Origin: Oxyruncus cristatus
Lineage: Eukaryota > Chordata > Aves > Passeriformes > Cotingidae
Assembly: GCA_013399855.1 (NCBI GenBank)
Contig: VXAY01005021.1
Span: 320,222-384,221, forward strand
DNA length: 64,000 bases
Direction: 5' to 3'
Shown: positions 1-29,762 of the stretch, one piece after another
Layout of the letters: each line of letters opens with the position of its first letter
How positions within the stretch are numbered: position 1 is the stretch's first letter
Notes under the pieces: model-generated
The model's database searches: none
Told to the model about the DNA's origin: nothing
What the model saw: the letters and a program-made list of their open reading frames with translations, nothing else
Translations under genes and position numbers: made by a program

Positions 1-2431
1 AACCTGGCCTGCCCAGATCATGAACCATCTCTGACTTACCATGTGGTACATTGTATGCACATCACGTCATGTGTCATCTTCACTCAGCTGGTGTGTGGAA
101 TTCCCATTAATTGGAGATCCATGCAGCCAAGTGATGATGAATATGCAATGTGGAGCTGTATTGAAAATCCACAGGGCAGATCAGAGAAGAAAAATTTCTG
201 GTTAGTATTGGATACCAGCCTCAAATTTTGACTTGCATACAGACCCGGTATTCTGATTATTTCCTTGCAGTTACACAGGTGTTTAATTCTCCCTCCAAGA
301 AAAGCAGAATAAAGGGCCATCAAATAGCAGGACGTATTCCCACTGCAATAGAGAGTAGCTCTCCCATGACAAATAGCAACTCCTTTCTCTGCATGGAGTT
401 CATGTTCTGCCAATTATCTGAGTAGCTACTTAGTATCTTGAAGTGACATGAACATCTCAGGTCCCCTGTCCTTCCTGCCACCAGACATTAAGCAATGACT
501 CTCATACAAATGTCACAAAAGTCAACAACTTCGATTGTGGGCTCAGCTCCAAACTGGCTCAGACTGTGGTGCCTGGAAATGAAGGTTCATTGAAAAAAAG
601 AATTTCACTCATATCCTCTTGGCTGATAGGACTTCAGCAGACCAACAGTCTTCTTGAGCTGACCCAGAGAGGCACGAGGACAATTCCAGAGACAATCATG
701 CTCTTCTATTTTCAAATTACCTCACATTCCTGTGCTAAATCCCAAACTGCAAAGTATCCTTTTCTTGATTTTACAAGGTTTTATTCAACACATTCTTACA
801 TTTTTAGCAGCAAAACATGAGAGTGAAAGCAGTTTTACAGTATGATGCAAGAATATGTCTTTGAAAGGTTGACATGGAGTGTGAAGATTAAGAAAAGGCA
901 GAGAAACAAGAAGAAAAACAGTGCGCTGGACTTCAGTTTTCCACAACTGGAAATCTAAAAATAATTTACAATGCTTTATTTTTCTCACTAAGATTGAACA
1001 CTTAATTAAAAACTATTAAAAGAATAAGTAGAAAGTGAAGCATCTGACAAGACCAAGCATTTATGGGTGTTAGGAATTAACCATGATGATGCTGAGAATT
1101 CACTCCCCCAAACACCCTCTGCTCTGCTCCCTAAAACCAAGGCAGCCAGGAGCTCTGGACTCCACACAGCTACTTCAGCTGCAGCAGCAGTAACACAAAA
1201 CAGAAATCAGTCTTCAAGACTTCCATTTGGGGAAAATCTTCAGAATTTTACTTTACACTGTGTTGTCTTGAAACGGGAAACACTAAGGAAGTATTGGAAA
1301 AACATTCATTTTCTCAGGTGACAGGGACTGGTACAAGCAAAGAGCTGAGGTTGTAGCCTTGTGATAATAAAACCTGGATGACAATGATGATTTGAGGTTT
1401 GCCAAATGGTGCCTGCCCAGGTGAAGTGGGTGAAGGGGAGCTGGCCCCACAGCCTGGAAGCAGAGCTGGCAAGGATAAAGGACTTTGATGCTGGCACCAA
1501 GGGCATCCAGCCCTGTCCTTGCCTCGTGCAGACACAGCCTCAGCCATAGGCTAGTAAAGGCTCAGGTTTAAAGCAGACACCTCTGAAGTCCCATCACTAT
1601 TCTCATGGTGTCATTGGCAGCACCCAGAAGCCTGTGAAATTAAAACTGTACTACCTTAGGGACCAGGCACCAGCATACCATCAGCTGGGCACTGGCAGCG
1701 ATGCAGCAAGCTCCACTCATGGCAAAGCACTGAACACAGAGGCTTTTGGTCTGTGGCACAGGGAAGAGGCAATGCCTGTCAGTCTCTGGGCAGTGCTGTA
1801 GCCACACAGCTCTGTTCAGCCAGCTCCTCTAACCCACACCAAGCCTTGATCTGTGACTGGGATCTCAAGTAAATATCCTCCTCAAATATATTTTTCTCCG
1901 AAGCAGAAAAGATCCAGAAAAATACTATGTCCTGCAACCAAATGCTTGCTGGCTCAGTGTCTTAACCATGAATCTATGTATTGTCTCTGTGCTCTGTATT
2001 GCATAATTATTCTACCTCAGAAGAGCAGGAAATAAGATCCTCTGAGTAACACGTGCACAGAGGGTCGGTAACAATTTGCATGATTGTTACTCTCAGGATG
2101 TCTCATTTCACCTTGTAACAGAGCCATTTGTTGTGACAGATGCACAGTCCACCTTTTTTTTGTTTTATGTTTAGCTGGATTTATTACTCCAGAGAGCTTT
2201 AAATCACAGCAGTGATGTGTTATAACAATATTTGGTCTACCGAAACAATAAATTTTTTGAGGAAGAATGTTTTGAAACCATAGAAATAGGACTCCAGACA
2301 TGCAAGTTCAATTTCTCACTTTGACTTCCAGAAGTGAAAGCACCTAGTCACTCTTCTCCCTGCTCAGGGCTGCACTTCTATAATGGAGAACTAAGAGGCA
2401 TGAAGAGTTTTTTAAACAGTGCTTTGGAGGT
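1..2431. other. Non-coding sequence upstream of the first recognisable TXLNB exon
   Basis: No exon, RNA gene or clear repeat was recognised. All open frames are short and look like chance. Because the first TXLNB exon found begins in mid-coiled-coil, this stretch is probably TXLNB intron; that is an inference from gene order. Confidence 0.5.
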
Positions 2432-2890
2432 TGTGCTGGTTTAAAAGTAAACCGGCAGGAGAAATGAACCGAGCTCAGGAGAGATTACAAGTCAGAGCTA
2501 CAATTTACTAAAAAGATTACAGTAAATACAGTGATACAGAGAAAACTGGTTTTAACCCTAACCCTAACCCAGCACCTTGGAAGAAGAACAGAACAGTGTT
2601 CGTTGGCCCCTGTGCTGAGCACCACATGGTCCCCCTGCAAGCAAAGTAAAAGGAAAGGAAACTTGTTGGTCCAGATGATGGTCACAGTTCTGTTTAAGTA
2701 ATGATCTCAGTCCTGTTGAGAGTGGCAGTCACAGTCCTGTTGGAGTTCTGGTCCTCCTCTGGATCTAACAAGTGGTACCAGAAGCCCCAAAACCCAAAGA
2801 TTATATGCTCATGTTCAGGTGGTAATGCCCAGGACCTCTCACAGGGCTGGGAGCTTCACAACGGGTGATTTAGGTCTGTGAGTCATGAGA
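2432..2890. mobile_element. Endogenous retrovirus LTR fragment, avian type
   Basis: The stretch opens with TGTGCTGGTTTAAAAGTAAACC, a TG-starting end that I recognise as an avian (passerine) ERV LTR family. It continues with LTR-like unique sequence (ACAGTGATACAGAGAAAACTGG, then a segment rich in 'cagtcctgttg'). No gag, pol or env reading frame accompanies it, so it is probably a solo or truncated LTR. The right boundary is uncertain; I saw no clean CA end or target duplication. Three telomere-like TAACCC units sit inside it at 2553-2570. The family assignment is from memory of the type, not a database match. Confidence 0.55.
2553..2570 (+). repeat. Short telomere-like (TAACCC)3 tract
   Basis: Three perfect TAACCC units lie in the LTR at 2432-2890. 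Three units are too short to call a telomere relic; it may be part of the LTR or local slippage. Confidence 0.75.
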
Positions 2891-20047
<17,157 letters not shown>

Positions 20048-20310
20048 AGACACTGCTGTGTCCAGGCTTGTCTTCTGCAAACCAGAGCCCTTCTTTGTCC
20101 TCTAAATGGATACCTTTTTTTTTCTTTTTTAAGAAACAAAAATGTGGGTGCTAAAACACACTCACATATGAAGGCAAATGTAATGCACTTCTCTTTGTTA
20201 CCACTATCCAGTAATAATGAGTCTGCAAATTTTGCAGTCCTTCATCTGTTTGAAGTATAACATTTTCTTAATGACAGAAAAATACAATAAAATCACGGGA
20301 TCTTTTTTTT
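20048..20310 (+). other. TXLNB: TXLNB 3'UTR, short
   Basis: Follows the TGA at 20045-20047 and runs to just beyond the first AATAAA. It contains a T-rich tract at about 20114-20131. The end point is inferred from the poly(A) signal; a longer form cannot be excluded. Confidence 0.6.
20286..20291 (+). terminator. TXLNB: Poly(A) signal AATAAA for TXLNB
   Basis: Canonical hexamer 239 bases after the stop codon, followed within 25 bases by a T-rich stretch as expected for a cleavage region. Confidence 0.65.
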
Positions 20311-21293
20311 CCTAGGCATGATGAGTCATCTCATTCAGCAAAATCATTTTAAAGTGCTGCAGTTTCATGTTTCAAAAACCATTGCAATTCACATACATAT
20401 ATTTAAAGACTCATAATTAATTCTATGTATTTGTTTTGACATGGCATAAAAGATGGCCTACTGGACATACAATGATTTTAACAAATGAGGTGAAAGGAAT
20501 CTGTAAATACAAAGTAAAATAGTGAAACCATCTATGTGGTCAGCCATATCCAAGGAGTGAATTTTTGTAAGAGGAAATGACCAATGAGCACTGTGGCCTA
20601 AACACCCACCAGCTTTCAGCTTTAACTTCCATTGGTCTTTTCTGCTCCATGTTCTGAAAGAGGTTTTGTTTTCAACAGAACTACAGGGAAGAGGAGAAGA
20701 TCTTTTCTAGATTCCTATAAAATAACTGAAAACAACTGAAAAGAAACTTCCAAACTGATGGCAATTCCCAAGGTAGGGGTCACAACCACCTTTGTGCATC
20801 CAACAGAAAACTGCTACTTCGTCATACTGTTTGGGATCATGAGCCCAACAGTGGGGATCATGGCTGTTTCCAGCTCACAAATGAGGTCAGAAATTGAAGC
20901 AGAAAGCAGACCGGAAGATATCAGGATGTATTCCAGAGGATAACCCTGAGATCATGCTTCTGGATGGTGCCATCTCTCCCAGTTAGAGCCACACAAACCT
21001 GTTCACCACAGCTTCCTCCTGGCCCTGCTGCATGTGCTGGTGCTCCCAGGAGAAGGGCAAGGACACTCACCTGTCACCCTGTCCACTGGAGCAGAGCACA
21101 AGTAAATAGCCCAGAAGCAAATAGGTATCAGGAAAGCAGGAATACTTCTCACAGACACTCCCAGGGGCTGGCTACACTCTTACTGCCTCTCTTGTCTAAC
21201 CGGCTCTTCCTGTCTGCCTGCCAACACACCATTGCTTATTAAGGTAGCCACCTTGTCAGAAACTGGTTGATTCTGGTGCCAAGAACAGAGATG

Positions 21294-21314
21294 AGGAAGG
21301 AAGGAAGGAAGGAG
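21294..21314 (+). repeat. (GGAA)n microsatellite
   Basis: About five GGAA units in tandem, slightly interrupted. GGAA runs can bind ETS-type factors, but the tract is short and no function is claimed. Confidence 0.8.
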
Positions 21315-24300
21315 ACAAGAGAGGGTACCAACCCAGACAGTTGTACGTGGTCTCAAGCAAGGAAAGTAAGAAGGCTTTTTGGAAGAAGGTTGAAAAATCC
21401 TGTTGGCACATTTCTTGTTTCTCATCTCCTTCTGAATTCAATTTAGGCCTTTCAGAGTCTGAGCTGGATAGCTTAAGAATTTGAAAAGGGCAATTAACAA
21501 AATGTTCAGGGGCTGGAAAGGGAAATGTTGCAATCAAAGAATCCTATGTTTATAGACAAATTCCAAGAAGACCTTGAAGACAAAGTGACTCATTCAAGCC
21601 AAGGTTGACATACAGGTGAACCAAGAGGAAAGATGTCATCTTCGGCAGATCATGGGAAATAGTGGCCACAGAGCCCTTCCAGCATGCCACGCTCCAAAAG
21701 TGGGGTTTGAATCTTTGCTTACTGCCAACATGGTCCACACCTTGGTTCAGTAGGTCTGTGTCTGCACTGCCTGGCCCAGCCTTTTCGAGAGCTAACCCTC
21801 GGAGTATACAGAGCATGAGTTGCAACAGCCTGTTTGGATATGGCCTTACAAGTAGCTATTATGGCTACACTTCTTAAATGTTGATGCCAAGACCTACAGG
21901 ATTTATTTCAGGTCTTTGGTCTACTTTCAGGTCTTTAATCACCTGAAAGTAGATCGTTCAAGTCTTAGGTACTTTGAGCTCCTTTCATAAGCAGTGGAGA
22001 AGAAAAGGCATCTTTCGAGGACAAGTTATTTCATGGTAATACTGGCATCCAAGATAGAAGGAATTACTTTCTCTCTGAAGATGTCATTTCTCTTCAGATT
22101 GCAGAGCCAGTCTAAGACAACTACCTTAAAATTAATATGTCTGTGATTAGGTGTCTAAATTAGGCAACACGAATCCCATCAAATGTTCAGATTCAAGGCT
22201 CTAAGTGAATGGCCATCTCTAAAAATTAAGCCAGTTATGTGCCTGTGAAAATGTTAACCTATAACAAATCCTTATCCTAAGATAAAAAGCTATACTCACC
22301 TGATATACTTTTTTTAGTTTCCATTGACTTAAGTCTGTAGAAATATAGTTTCCATTACAAGTACAGGGTTTGTTTGTTGTTAGGGTGACTTTTAAAATTA
22401 ATGTGATTTATACACTTGTTGATGTTTTGGGGTTTTTTTCATTCTTGATTTTGTTTGATTCTGCTGCCATTTCAGTAATTACCTGCATGAAACCAACTTC
22501 TTTTTCTTCAAATAGCCCCTTCTTTTTCTTCAAATAGCCTTCAGTTGTTGAAGTTTTCTTATACATTCAAATATTCAATTCAATAATAATGGCCTTGCAA
22601 CTTTAAATTGGTTCCATTTTACATTATCATTATGGTCACATCTTTAATTATGTAATTGTTGCCTTATACCTTCCAACTTCAGCGAGCAGGGAGACAAGGC
22701 TCCTGAAGATAAAAACTTCCTACATAGTTATGATTTATTCTTACAGCATCATTCCTCCTGAATAATTACACAGCCTTCTGGGAAAATCACTCCCACTCCA
22801 TTCCGCCTTCCTCATTTTTGCCCTTGTCATTCTAAAACTGGAGTCACATACTTGTAATTCCTATTACTCTGTGAGTTTCTACCCACATACCTATGGCTTC
22901 TCTTCTTTAATACCATGTACCAACTGCATTTATCCCTGCAGTTTCCTCCTCATTCTCAGTGTGTACATACAACACTGAAAGCACAGGAGAGTGACCCTCC
23001 CAATTTTTTGTTTTAGGATTTGGCTTCATGTGTTTGCAAGATGGGAGAAACAAATTGTAGGGAAAATCCTGGCTGATCCCAGGCTGCACAGAGCATTTAG
23101 AGTCAAGCTGTGGGGATGGTTTATGAGTAATCTCCTGGCCTATAGAGGCTGGAGACTCTCAGGAGAGGTGGAAAATCTATAAAATTTAACCAAGAACCTG
23201 TTGATTGCATCAGACTAGAAGATTAAACCACCATCACAGGTTTCCGTGTGCTAACCTACTTTCTCTCATTCTTCTTCAATATTAATTCCTAGCCTTCTCT
23301 TGCTCTTTTCTTGCACTGGTACCAAGTATAAAACTGCCTCTGCATAGTTGCAATGTCCTTGTGAAAAGCCTTTGGGATGGCAGTCTGCACAGCAGCTCTG
23401 CTGCACAGCAGCTCTGCTGCACTTCCCTCAGGTACCTCTGCACTCAAGGCACAGAAACCCATGACACTTCTGCGGTCATTTGGAGGCCGTAAGTAGCAGT
23501 AAGACATGCATCTTCCCAGTGTTCATCGCTATTGTCATAATCCGTCATTATCCTACTGATACTGTTAGTCTCATCGATCCTGGTGTGTTCTGTGGTTGCC
23601 TCCTTCAGTCTTCCTTTTATTTCACATGGTTGTTCCCATAGCACCAGGCACAGATTTTGGGGTGAGGAAAGGGGATGATGCTAGCTATTTCTTCCTTACT
23701 AAACCCAGCCATTGCCACACTGCTTCCAAACCAGCAACAGTCTTTATTTGCAAAAGTTGCAAGGAAAGAACAAAAGTATTTTCCCTTTCCGTATATATAA
23801 CCTTTTGTCACCTCAAAAATCTGACAGCTCCCCTGCTGAACATGTAAAATACAACATCTTTCAATAATCAAGGGGTTTTATATATGTGAGAAAATTTTCT
23901 TGATGACTGCTAAAATCACATTCGTGACACTAACATGACACCTCTCACCTAATTTCTGATCCCTGAGGCAGACCATAGAACTGATAAATCTTGTTGATGA
24001 GAGATTAGTAAGAAACAGATGATCTGCTTCAACTTTTCCCACAAAACTGAACAAAAGTAGACATAGGCATGGAATATACAGTCCAGATGACAGAAGTGCA
24101 GCAAATGACCCAGAGCAGGAACGTATGGTAAAATACTGTGAAACTTTCATTCTAAGCTTCACTATTAATGCCATCTTTAAATTCACTTTGTCAATCACAT
24201 TGCAATCAACTGCATATGCAGTTTTATGCCCAGATTCACACCGCCCCTCTCTCTTTGCAATGAAACATCATTGCACTCATCAGTATTGAATTTCAAATTT

Positions 24301-25768
24301 TCTTCTTACTTGATCAGGAAACAGCACTCGTTCCTCATCTGGGCCCACACACTACCCCTGTGTTGCCGTTCATGCCAACATCCACCCATGACCTTTGCTG
24401 AGACAAGGGGGAAGCACCAGGGACAGAGATAACCCTTCCCTCCAGGCAGCCTGCCCAGCAACACAGCATGCACCAGCTGGATGAGAGAGTCAGGAGGACA
24501 GGAAGGGCAGACATAGAGAAAGGGTGTTTGCTGCACTGGTGCTGTCCCCTCCCCCTGAATTTTTTGCATCAACATTGTTACTGCTGTGCAGTGCTGGTTT
24601 TTCTGCTTGAAAAATACTTATCACACCCCTGTCAAAGATGCAGGAGGAGACAATGGTTGAGGCTGTGGGAGTGCAGTGCTGGGCCAGTGCTCAAGCCCCA
24701 GGGAAACCCAGAAATGTCAACATGGAAAGCCCCCACTGGCTCAGAGCTTCACACGGCTGACAGCTCAGGCCACCCTGAAGCCTGGCCACTCATCACACTT
24801 GACCCCACACAGCAAGTCAAGTGGTAATCGCTTGTGGGCTGCAGATGGCTGCACAAACCATGGGTCAGCTCCATCTCCACAGGCATAGCGAGGGCCAGTG
24901 GAGGGTCTTACATTTTAGTCCTGACTTAGAGAGAGGGGTGACAAAGAAGATGCCAGGACAGCCCTCATTTGCGAGCAAAGTAGCTTCCACATTTCTTCCA
25001 ATAGTTAGAGATAGTCTGAAAGAAAGGGCAAACAAAAAGCCAAAAGAGGTGATAGTTCAGAAATAAGCCCAGAATAATGTATTTTTTACAATATCTACAT
25101 CACATGTATATGAACAAGAGTCTAAAGGGAATGCTCTTTGCTCCTACTCAAGGGAGCCACATGATGTAAGCTTGCCCACACCGAGCAGCTGAACTCCTGC
25201 ATCCAGGCTAGGGCAGTTCTGGATTTATCCTGAGGATGCTACAAAGGGATGCATGTACACCCATTCACGTTGCCTCATGAGGTATGTGTTCTTTGTCTCA
25301 TAAGGATGTCCCAATAAGGAGGAAACAACTGCATCATCCTCCTTCCCTATCACAACTCGCAGCCCTGTCTTGAAAACTGGAAAAAGCTCTACATTTCACT
25401 GCATTTGGATACTAGCGCTTTCTTTTTTTTTAATGCATCTCTAATCTGAGATTACTTTCCCTGTTTATCCTGTTTAAGGTATTTTTATGCCCAAAAGAAA
25501 AAAAAAGGTAGAGGCTTCAGTGCAAGTCTGTCTCTGACAAAGTTAGTAGGCTTCAGCTATGAGGTGCAGATAAAATACTTGCAATCCAGACTGAGAGAAA
25601 AGTAGCCCTAGCAAAATACTCTATGCTTAGCACAAAAAAAAAAAAGATTCTAAGGTTGTACTAAGATGCTGCACCTTGTGGCCATGAGCCATGAGCCAAA
25701 GAAGAGAAAAAGAAAATATGTTCACAGATCAAGAAAGTAAGTTCTATACTACTAGAATAGGAGAACAA

Positions 25769-25858
25769 TTTTTTTTCTTTTTTCTTTTCTTCTTTTTTTT
25801 TTTGCAAGGAAAAGAAAAAGGGGAAAAAAGAAAAAAAGAAAATAGGGGAAAAAAGGGA
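25769..25858. repeat. Pyrimidine tract followed by purine tract
   Basis: About 36 bases of T with scattered C, then GCAAGG, then about 45 bases of A and G. The two arms are imperfectly self-complementary and could fold as a long hairpin or a triplex-prone element. Confidence 0.75.
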
Positions 25859-26335
25859 TGTTCAGTGTTAAGATGACTTATGACCTCAGTTTGGGCTGAG
25901 GGCCACCTGCTCTGGCCTCTAATGCAACAGCAGTACACTGCAGAAATACAGTTAGGGCAGAGGCACTCACTAGGTATAAATCATAAGAGGAAAATCCATC
26001 CAGAAACTGGTAACAGAAAGAAACATTCCTATTATGAGTTTATTCCATAACTGTTTATTTTTTTTTTAATCTTGCCCTGATAATTCTGGCACTGCCACAG
26101 CAGAAAATAAAGTTCCAGTATCTGCAGGTGTAAATCAGAGGAGCTTCTTTGGAGCCAGCTGAGCTCCACACATTGACTCCAGCAAGAATCCCACCCAAAG
26201 GGACTGAATTACTGGACCATTAGCCAGTCCTCTCTTCCTATGAAGCACACATTTTACACAGAAAATACTTCAGGGGCCTGATAGAGACAGAATGGACTTA
26301 CTCAATTAGAATTTAACCAACACATTTTTGTGTTG

Positions 26336-26379
26336 GCAATTTTTATTGATCACAAAAAAGCAATTTTTATTGATCACAA
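26336..26379 (+). repeat. Tandem duplication of a 20-bp core
   Basis: Two identical copies of GCAATTTTTATTGATCACAA at 26336-26355 and 26360-26379, separated by AAAA. Confidence 0.9.
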
Positions 26380-26469
26380 GGGGCCATGGCCTCCACGTTG
26401 CAGCTCATCCAAACACCAAGTGCTGCAATGCTCCAGCTCACATTCTCTCCTCAAAAAGGATGAAAGGCA

Positions 26470-26875
26470 GACCACCATCTCACCTATGAAGACAGGCTGA
26501 GAGAGCTGGGGTTGTTCAGCCTGAAGAAGAGAAGGCTCCCAGGGGACCTTATACCAGCCTTCCAGTACCTAAAGGGGGCTTATAATAAAAATGGAGACTT
26601 TTTATAAGGATGTGTACTCTTGAGTACAAGGGGCAACAGTTTTGTACTGAAAGAGAGTAGGTTTAAACAAGATATGACGAAGAAATTCTTTACTGTGAAG
26701 GTGGTGAGGCACTGAACAGCTTGCCCAGACAAGTTGTGGCTGCCCCATCCCTGAAAGTGTTCGAGGCCAGGCTGGATGGAGCTCTGAGCAACCTAGTCTA
26801 GTGAGAGGTGTCCCTGCTCATGGCAGGGAACTCAGAACCAAATGATCTTAAAGGTAATTTCTTTAACCACTTCAC
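26470..26875 (+). mobile_element. CR1 LINE 3' fragment
   Basis: Diagnostic CR1 wording in order: 'gacaggctgagagagctggg', 'cagcctgaagaagagaaggc', 'aagaaattctttactgtgaa', 'gaacagcttgcccagacaag', 'ccaggctggatggagctctg', 'gagcaacctagtctagtg'. The microsatellite tail is eroded. Confidence 0.9.
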
Positions 26876-27859
26876 TGACTTCCTGAAGCTCTTCACTCCT
26901 TCTCACACTTCTCCCACCTAATGGCTGGTCTAAACCTTTTCTGCTTGCTGCAGATTGATGGAAAGTCATTGTAAAAAATAGAACAAAATATGATTAAATT
27001 CAGATTTCATTTCACATGAGATCTAGGTCAGGGCTGACAATACTGTTTGAGCTGCTGCAACAACTCTCTGTTTCCACACTGAGATGTCCTGCTCCTCTCA
27101 CAAGCTTATGGCTCCACAGACCCTTCTCTGAGCCAGCTTTGGCACTTGTCAGGCTCTCTCATGGACTAATCTAACTCACTAGCCCAGCAGAAAAGTAATG
27201 CAACTGAGGAAAAAAGGATTATTTTTCAGCATGTTAGAATGCTGATGGATAAAGTGGGAATAGCTCTTCAGGCAGCAGCAAGCTGCTAGGTCACCTCAGG
27301 TGTACCGAAATCCTACTCACTACATAAACACAGCGTGTCGTAAACAAAGTGTGATTCTCCTATAGCCAGAGACAGAGACGGAATATAGGGCTATATGGAT
27401 GACTGTTGTGAGCAGAGGGATATTTGTTACTTCTTGAACTGTAGCCACCACCAAAGAGGTTCTTCCACTTCTGCTGGGTATCACAGTCTCCTCTGCTGTT
27501 TGAGTGTTGGCACATCCTGACCCAGCTGTGGGCTGATTTAAAGTTTAACCTGGAAAACAACCAATCTTGAAAAAGAAAACTTTTTTTTTTTTTTTTTGCT
27601 ACTAAGGTTCTCAAAAATGGCTTACTATGCTGTTGTGGTGCTCACTGCAGAAGCTGAGAGGAGCAGAGGGCTTTTGAACATCCTTATGTCCTCACACATC
27701 AGTAACACTCAGGTAGCGAAAAGCCCTTCTTGCAGAACACTCTTGTTTCACATCACTTCCAGTTTGCAAAGCTGGGCAGTTTTCTAGGCAAAAAAAAGCT
27801 ACCTCAGATGCCAGGCTGTGGCAGCATCTGGCTTTGGAGCCCAGAGGGAAAAGATACAC
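26876..27859. other. Intergenic, nothing recognised
   Basis: Unique sequence with an 18-base T run at about 27580-27598. No coding or repeat family seen. Confidence 0.55.
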
Positions 27860-28112
27860 TGTTTAACACTGTGAGTCCCTTAAAGAAAAGGTTATGGTCT
27901 AGACACCAGGGGACTGGAGAGATTCCGAAGTCCCATCCCCATGTGCCAGCTCAGTGAGACCTGATGTGGACAGAGAGCTGGGAACCTTACCAAAATACAA
28001 GGGCTGGGAGAGATGGCTTGTGTGACTTGGGCACATGTACCACAACAGACGTCACCCAGACAGGGAATCCTTTGAGGTCCCTCCTAGCTTTATCATTCCA
28101 TGATTTGTCAGA
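27860..28112 (+). mobile_element. Possible degraded CR1 3' end
   Basis: Ends 'tttgaggtccctcctagctt' and 'tatcattccatgattt', similar to the CR1 terminal sequence, after 'caagggctgggagagatggc'. The left part is too diverged to be sure. Confidence 0.4.
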
Positions 28113-29762
28113 TATCAGCAACATTACAGCTGGGCACCATGATAATCCCTTTTCAATCCATCCCTTGGAGAGCATTACTAAAGAGAACGACAACAAATAA
28201 AACAAAGCTTTTTAAAATCAGCATTTGCTGAGATTCATTGGGTTTCTGGAATTTCTGTTTTCTCATTTTAGGTGGTCCTGGTGCCCTATGGCTAACACTG
28301 GAAAGCTTCAGCCTACAAACTGCTGGCTAGTTCAGTTTCTGACAAAAAAAAAAAAAAGTTACAAGCTGAACACCTCCAGTGTCACAGCCAATCATACACA
28401 GAAAAAAACCCTACAGTCCCAAGAGGAGAGTCAAGTTCTGCTACTCATCATGCTACTGAGCTATTTCCTCATGGGTGTTTTCACCAGTTTCCACAGAATT
28501 AAAAATAAAATGCCAGCTCCAGCAGTAACGTGACTTACAGCTTCTTGCCCCGTCCCTCCGTTCAAGGCATCACTCCCTCCCAGACGCCACACCCGCTGCC
28601 CTCGCCAGCACGGTGCTGCACAGCTGCACTTGAATTGGGTCACTCAAGCAATTCAGGTTAAAAATACACCACCACCATCACTAGGAAGAGCTAATTTTAA
28701 CTCAGATCATTGCAGTGATCCCACTGGGGTTTTTTTTGTGACAGTATCTCAGGAAACTACGACCTGAATTCTGGTCATCATAACTCCAATTGAACTTTAC
28801 CCATCCTGTGCTCGTAAAGGAATCCACACATTTGGATGTTAACTCTGGAGTATACTGCTGTTCTTATAGTTAATGGTAGCCTTGCCTTGACTATTTTAAG
28901 AGACATCTCCCGGACTGAAAACAGAATTTGAAAAGTTGTACTTTAAATCTCAGTCCGACCCTCTACACAAAAGACAGGGAAGACATAATATCCAATTATG
29001 TGATAATGAGCAGCTCCAGCATTTGGAAGTGTGTGTTGCATTTTCTGCATATTCCATACAGACACCCTGGGATCTCACACAGGAGAACAGATCAAGTGCC
29101 AGTTGCAGGGTGATCACTCAAACTTCAAGGATCATTTCTGTGTTCCCAGTCACTGTGCTAGATGCTAACTGGCAAATTGCCCCAGCAATATGAATGTCTT
29201 TCTCAGCAATATGAATTTCTTTCTTTGCTTACTGTACTACAAAATGTTATTGAATCAATGCTTATAAACCACAGGATCCCAGAACACAAGACTCCTCTGT
29301 TACAATGGAGGCTGAATGTAATGTTAAGAAAAGAGTGAAGTCCAGTGAAGTCCATGTCATTTTTAATAAAAGTAGTCTTTTTTGTGTGCAGTGTTACCTC
29401 CTGAAATTCAAGGTCACATTTGAATTACGTCAACTGGAGACAGTTTTGGTTTTAAGTTTGTGCTTCTAGACCATTGCTAGACTGCCAGATTATTCCACAA
29501 AACCTTTAGCTGGTGCTATTTTGTACAGCTAGAGAGTCTGTTCAGAAAAGTCTTGATGACAGAAATAGCAGCTTGACACAGGATCAGGAAGGGATGTCTT
29601 AGCAGCAGTTCTCTGCACCTGCCTCAGTCAACCCATCTCTCTCACTTGTCATTTTCTGCATCACTAAATACATCCCTAACAATTTAGATTAAAATAACTG
29701 CAATTTACAAGCACAGTACACAAGAGCACGGTATATTCAGCTGGCTACTCAGAAAGGTGTCA
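28113..29762. other. Intergenic, nothing recognised
   Basis: Unique sequence. A 21-bp tandem duplication occurs at 29183-29224, otherwise no repeat family, RNA gene or exon-like block was seen. Confidence 0.55.

Larger units (their letters stand above)
20311..26469. other. Intergenic, no gene recognised
   Basis: Unique AT-rich DNA with only small repeats: GGAA units at 21294-21314, a 22-bp tandem duplication at 22498-22539, a 16-bp duplication at 23387-23418, and a T-rich then A-rich tract at 25769-25858. Open frames are short and resemble nothing I know. Confidence 0.6.
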
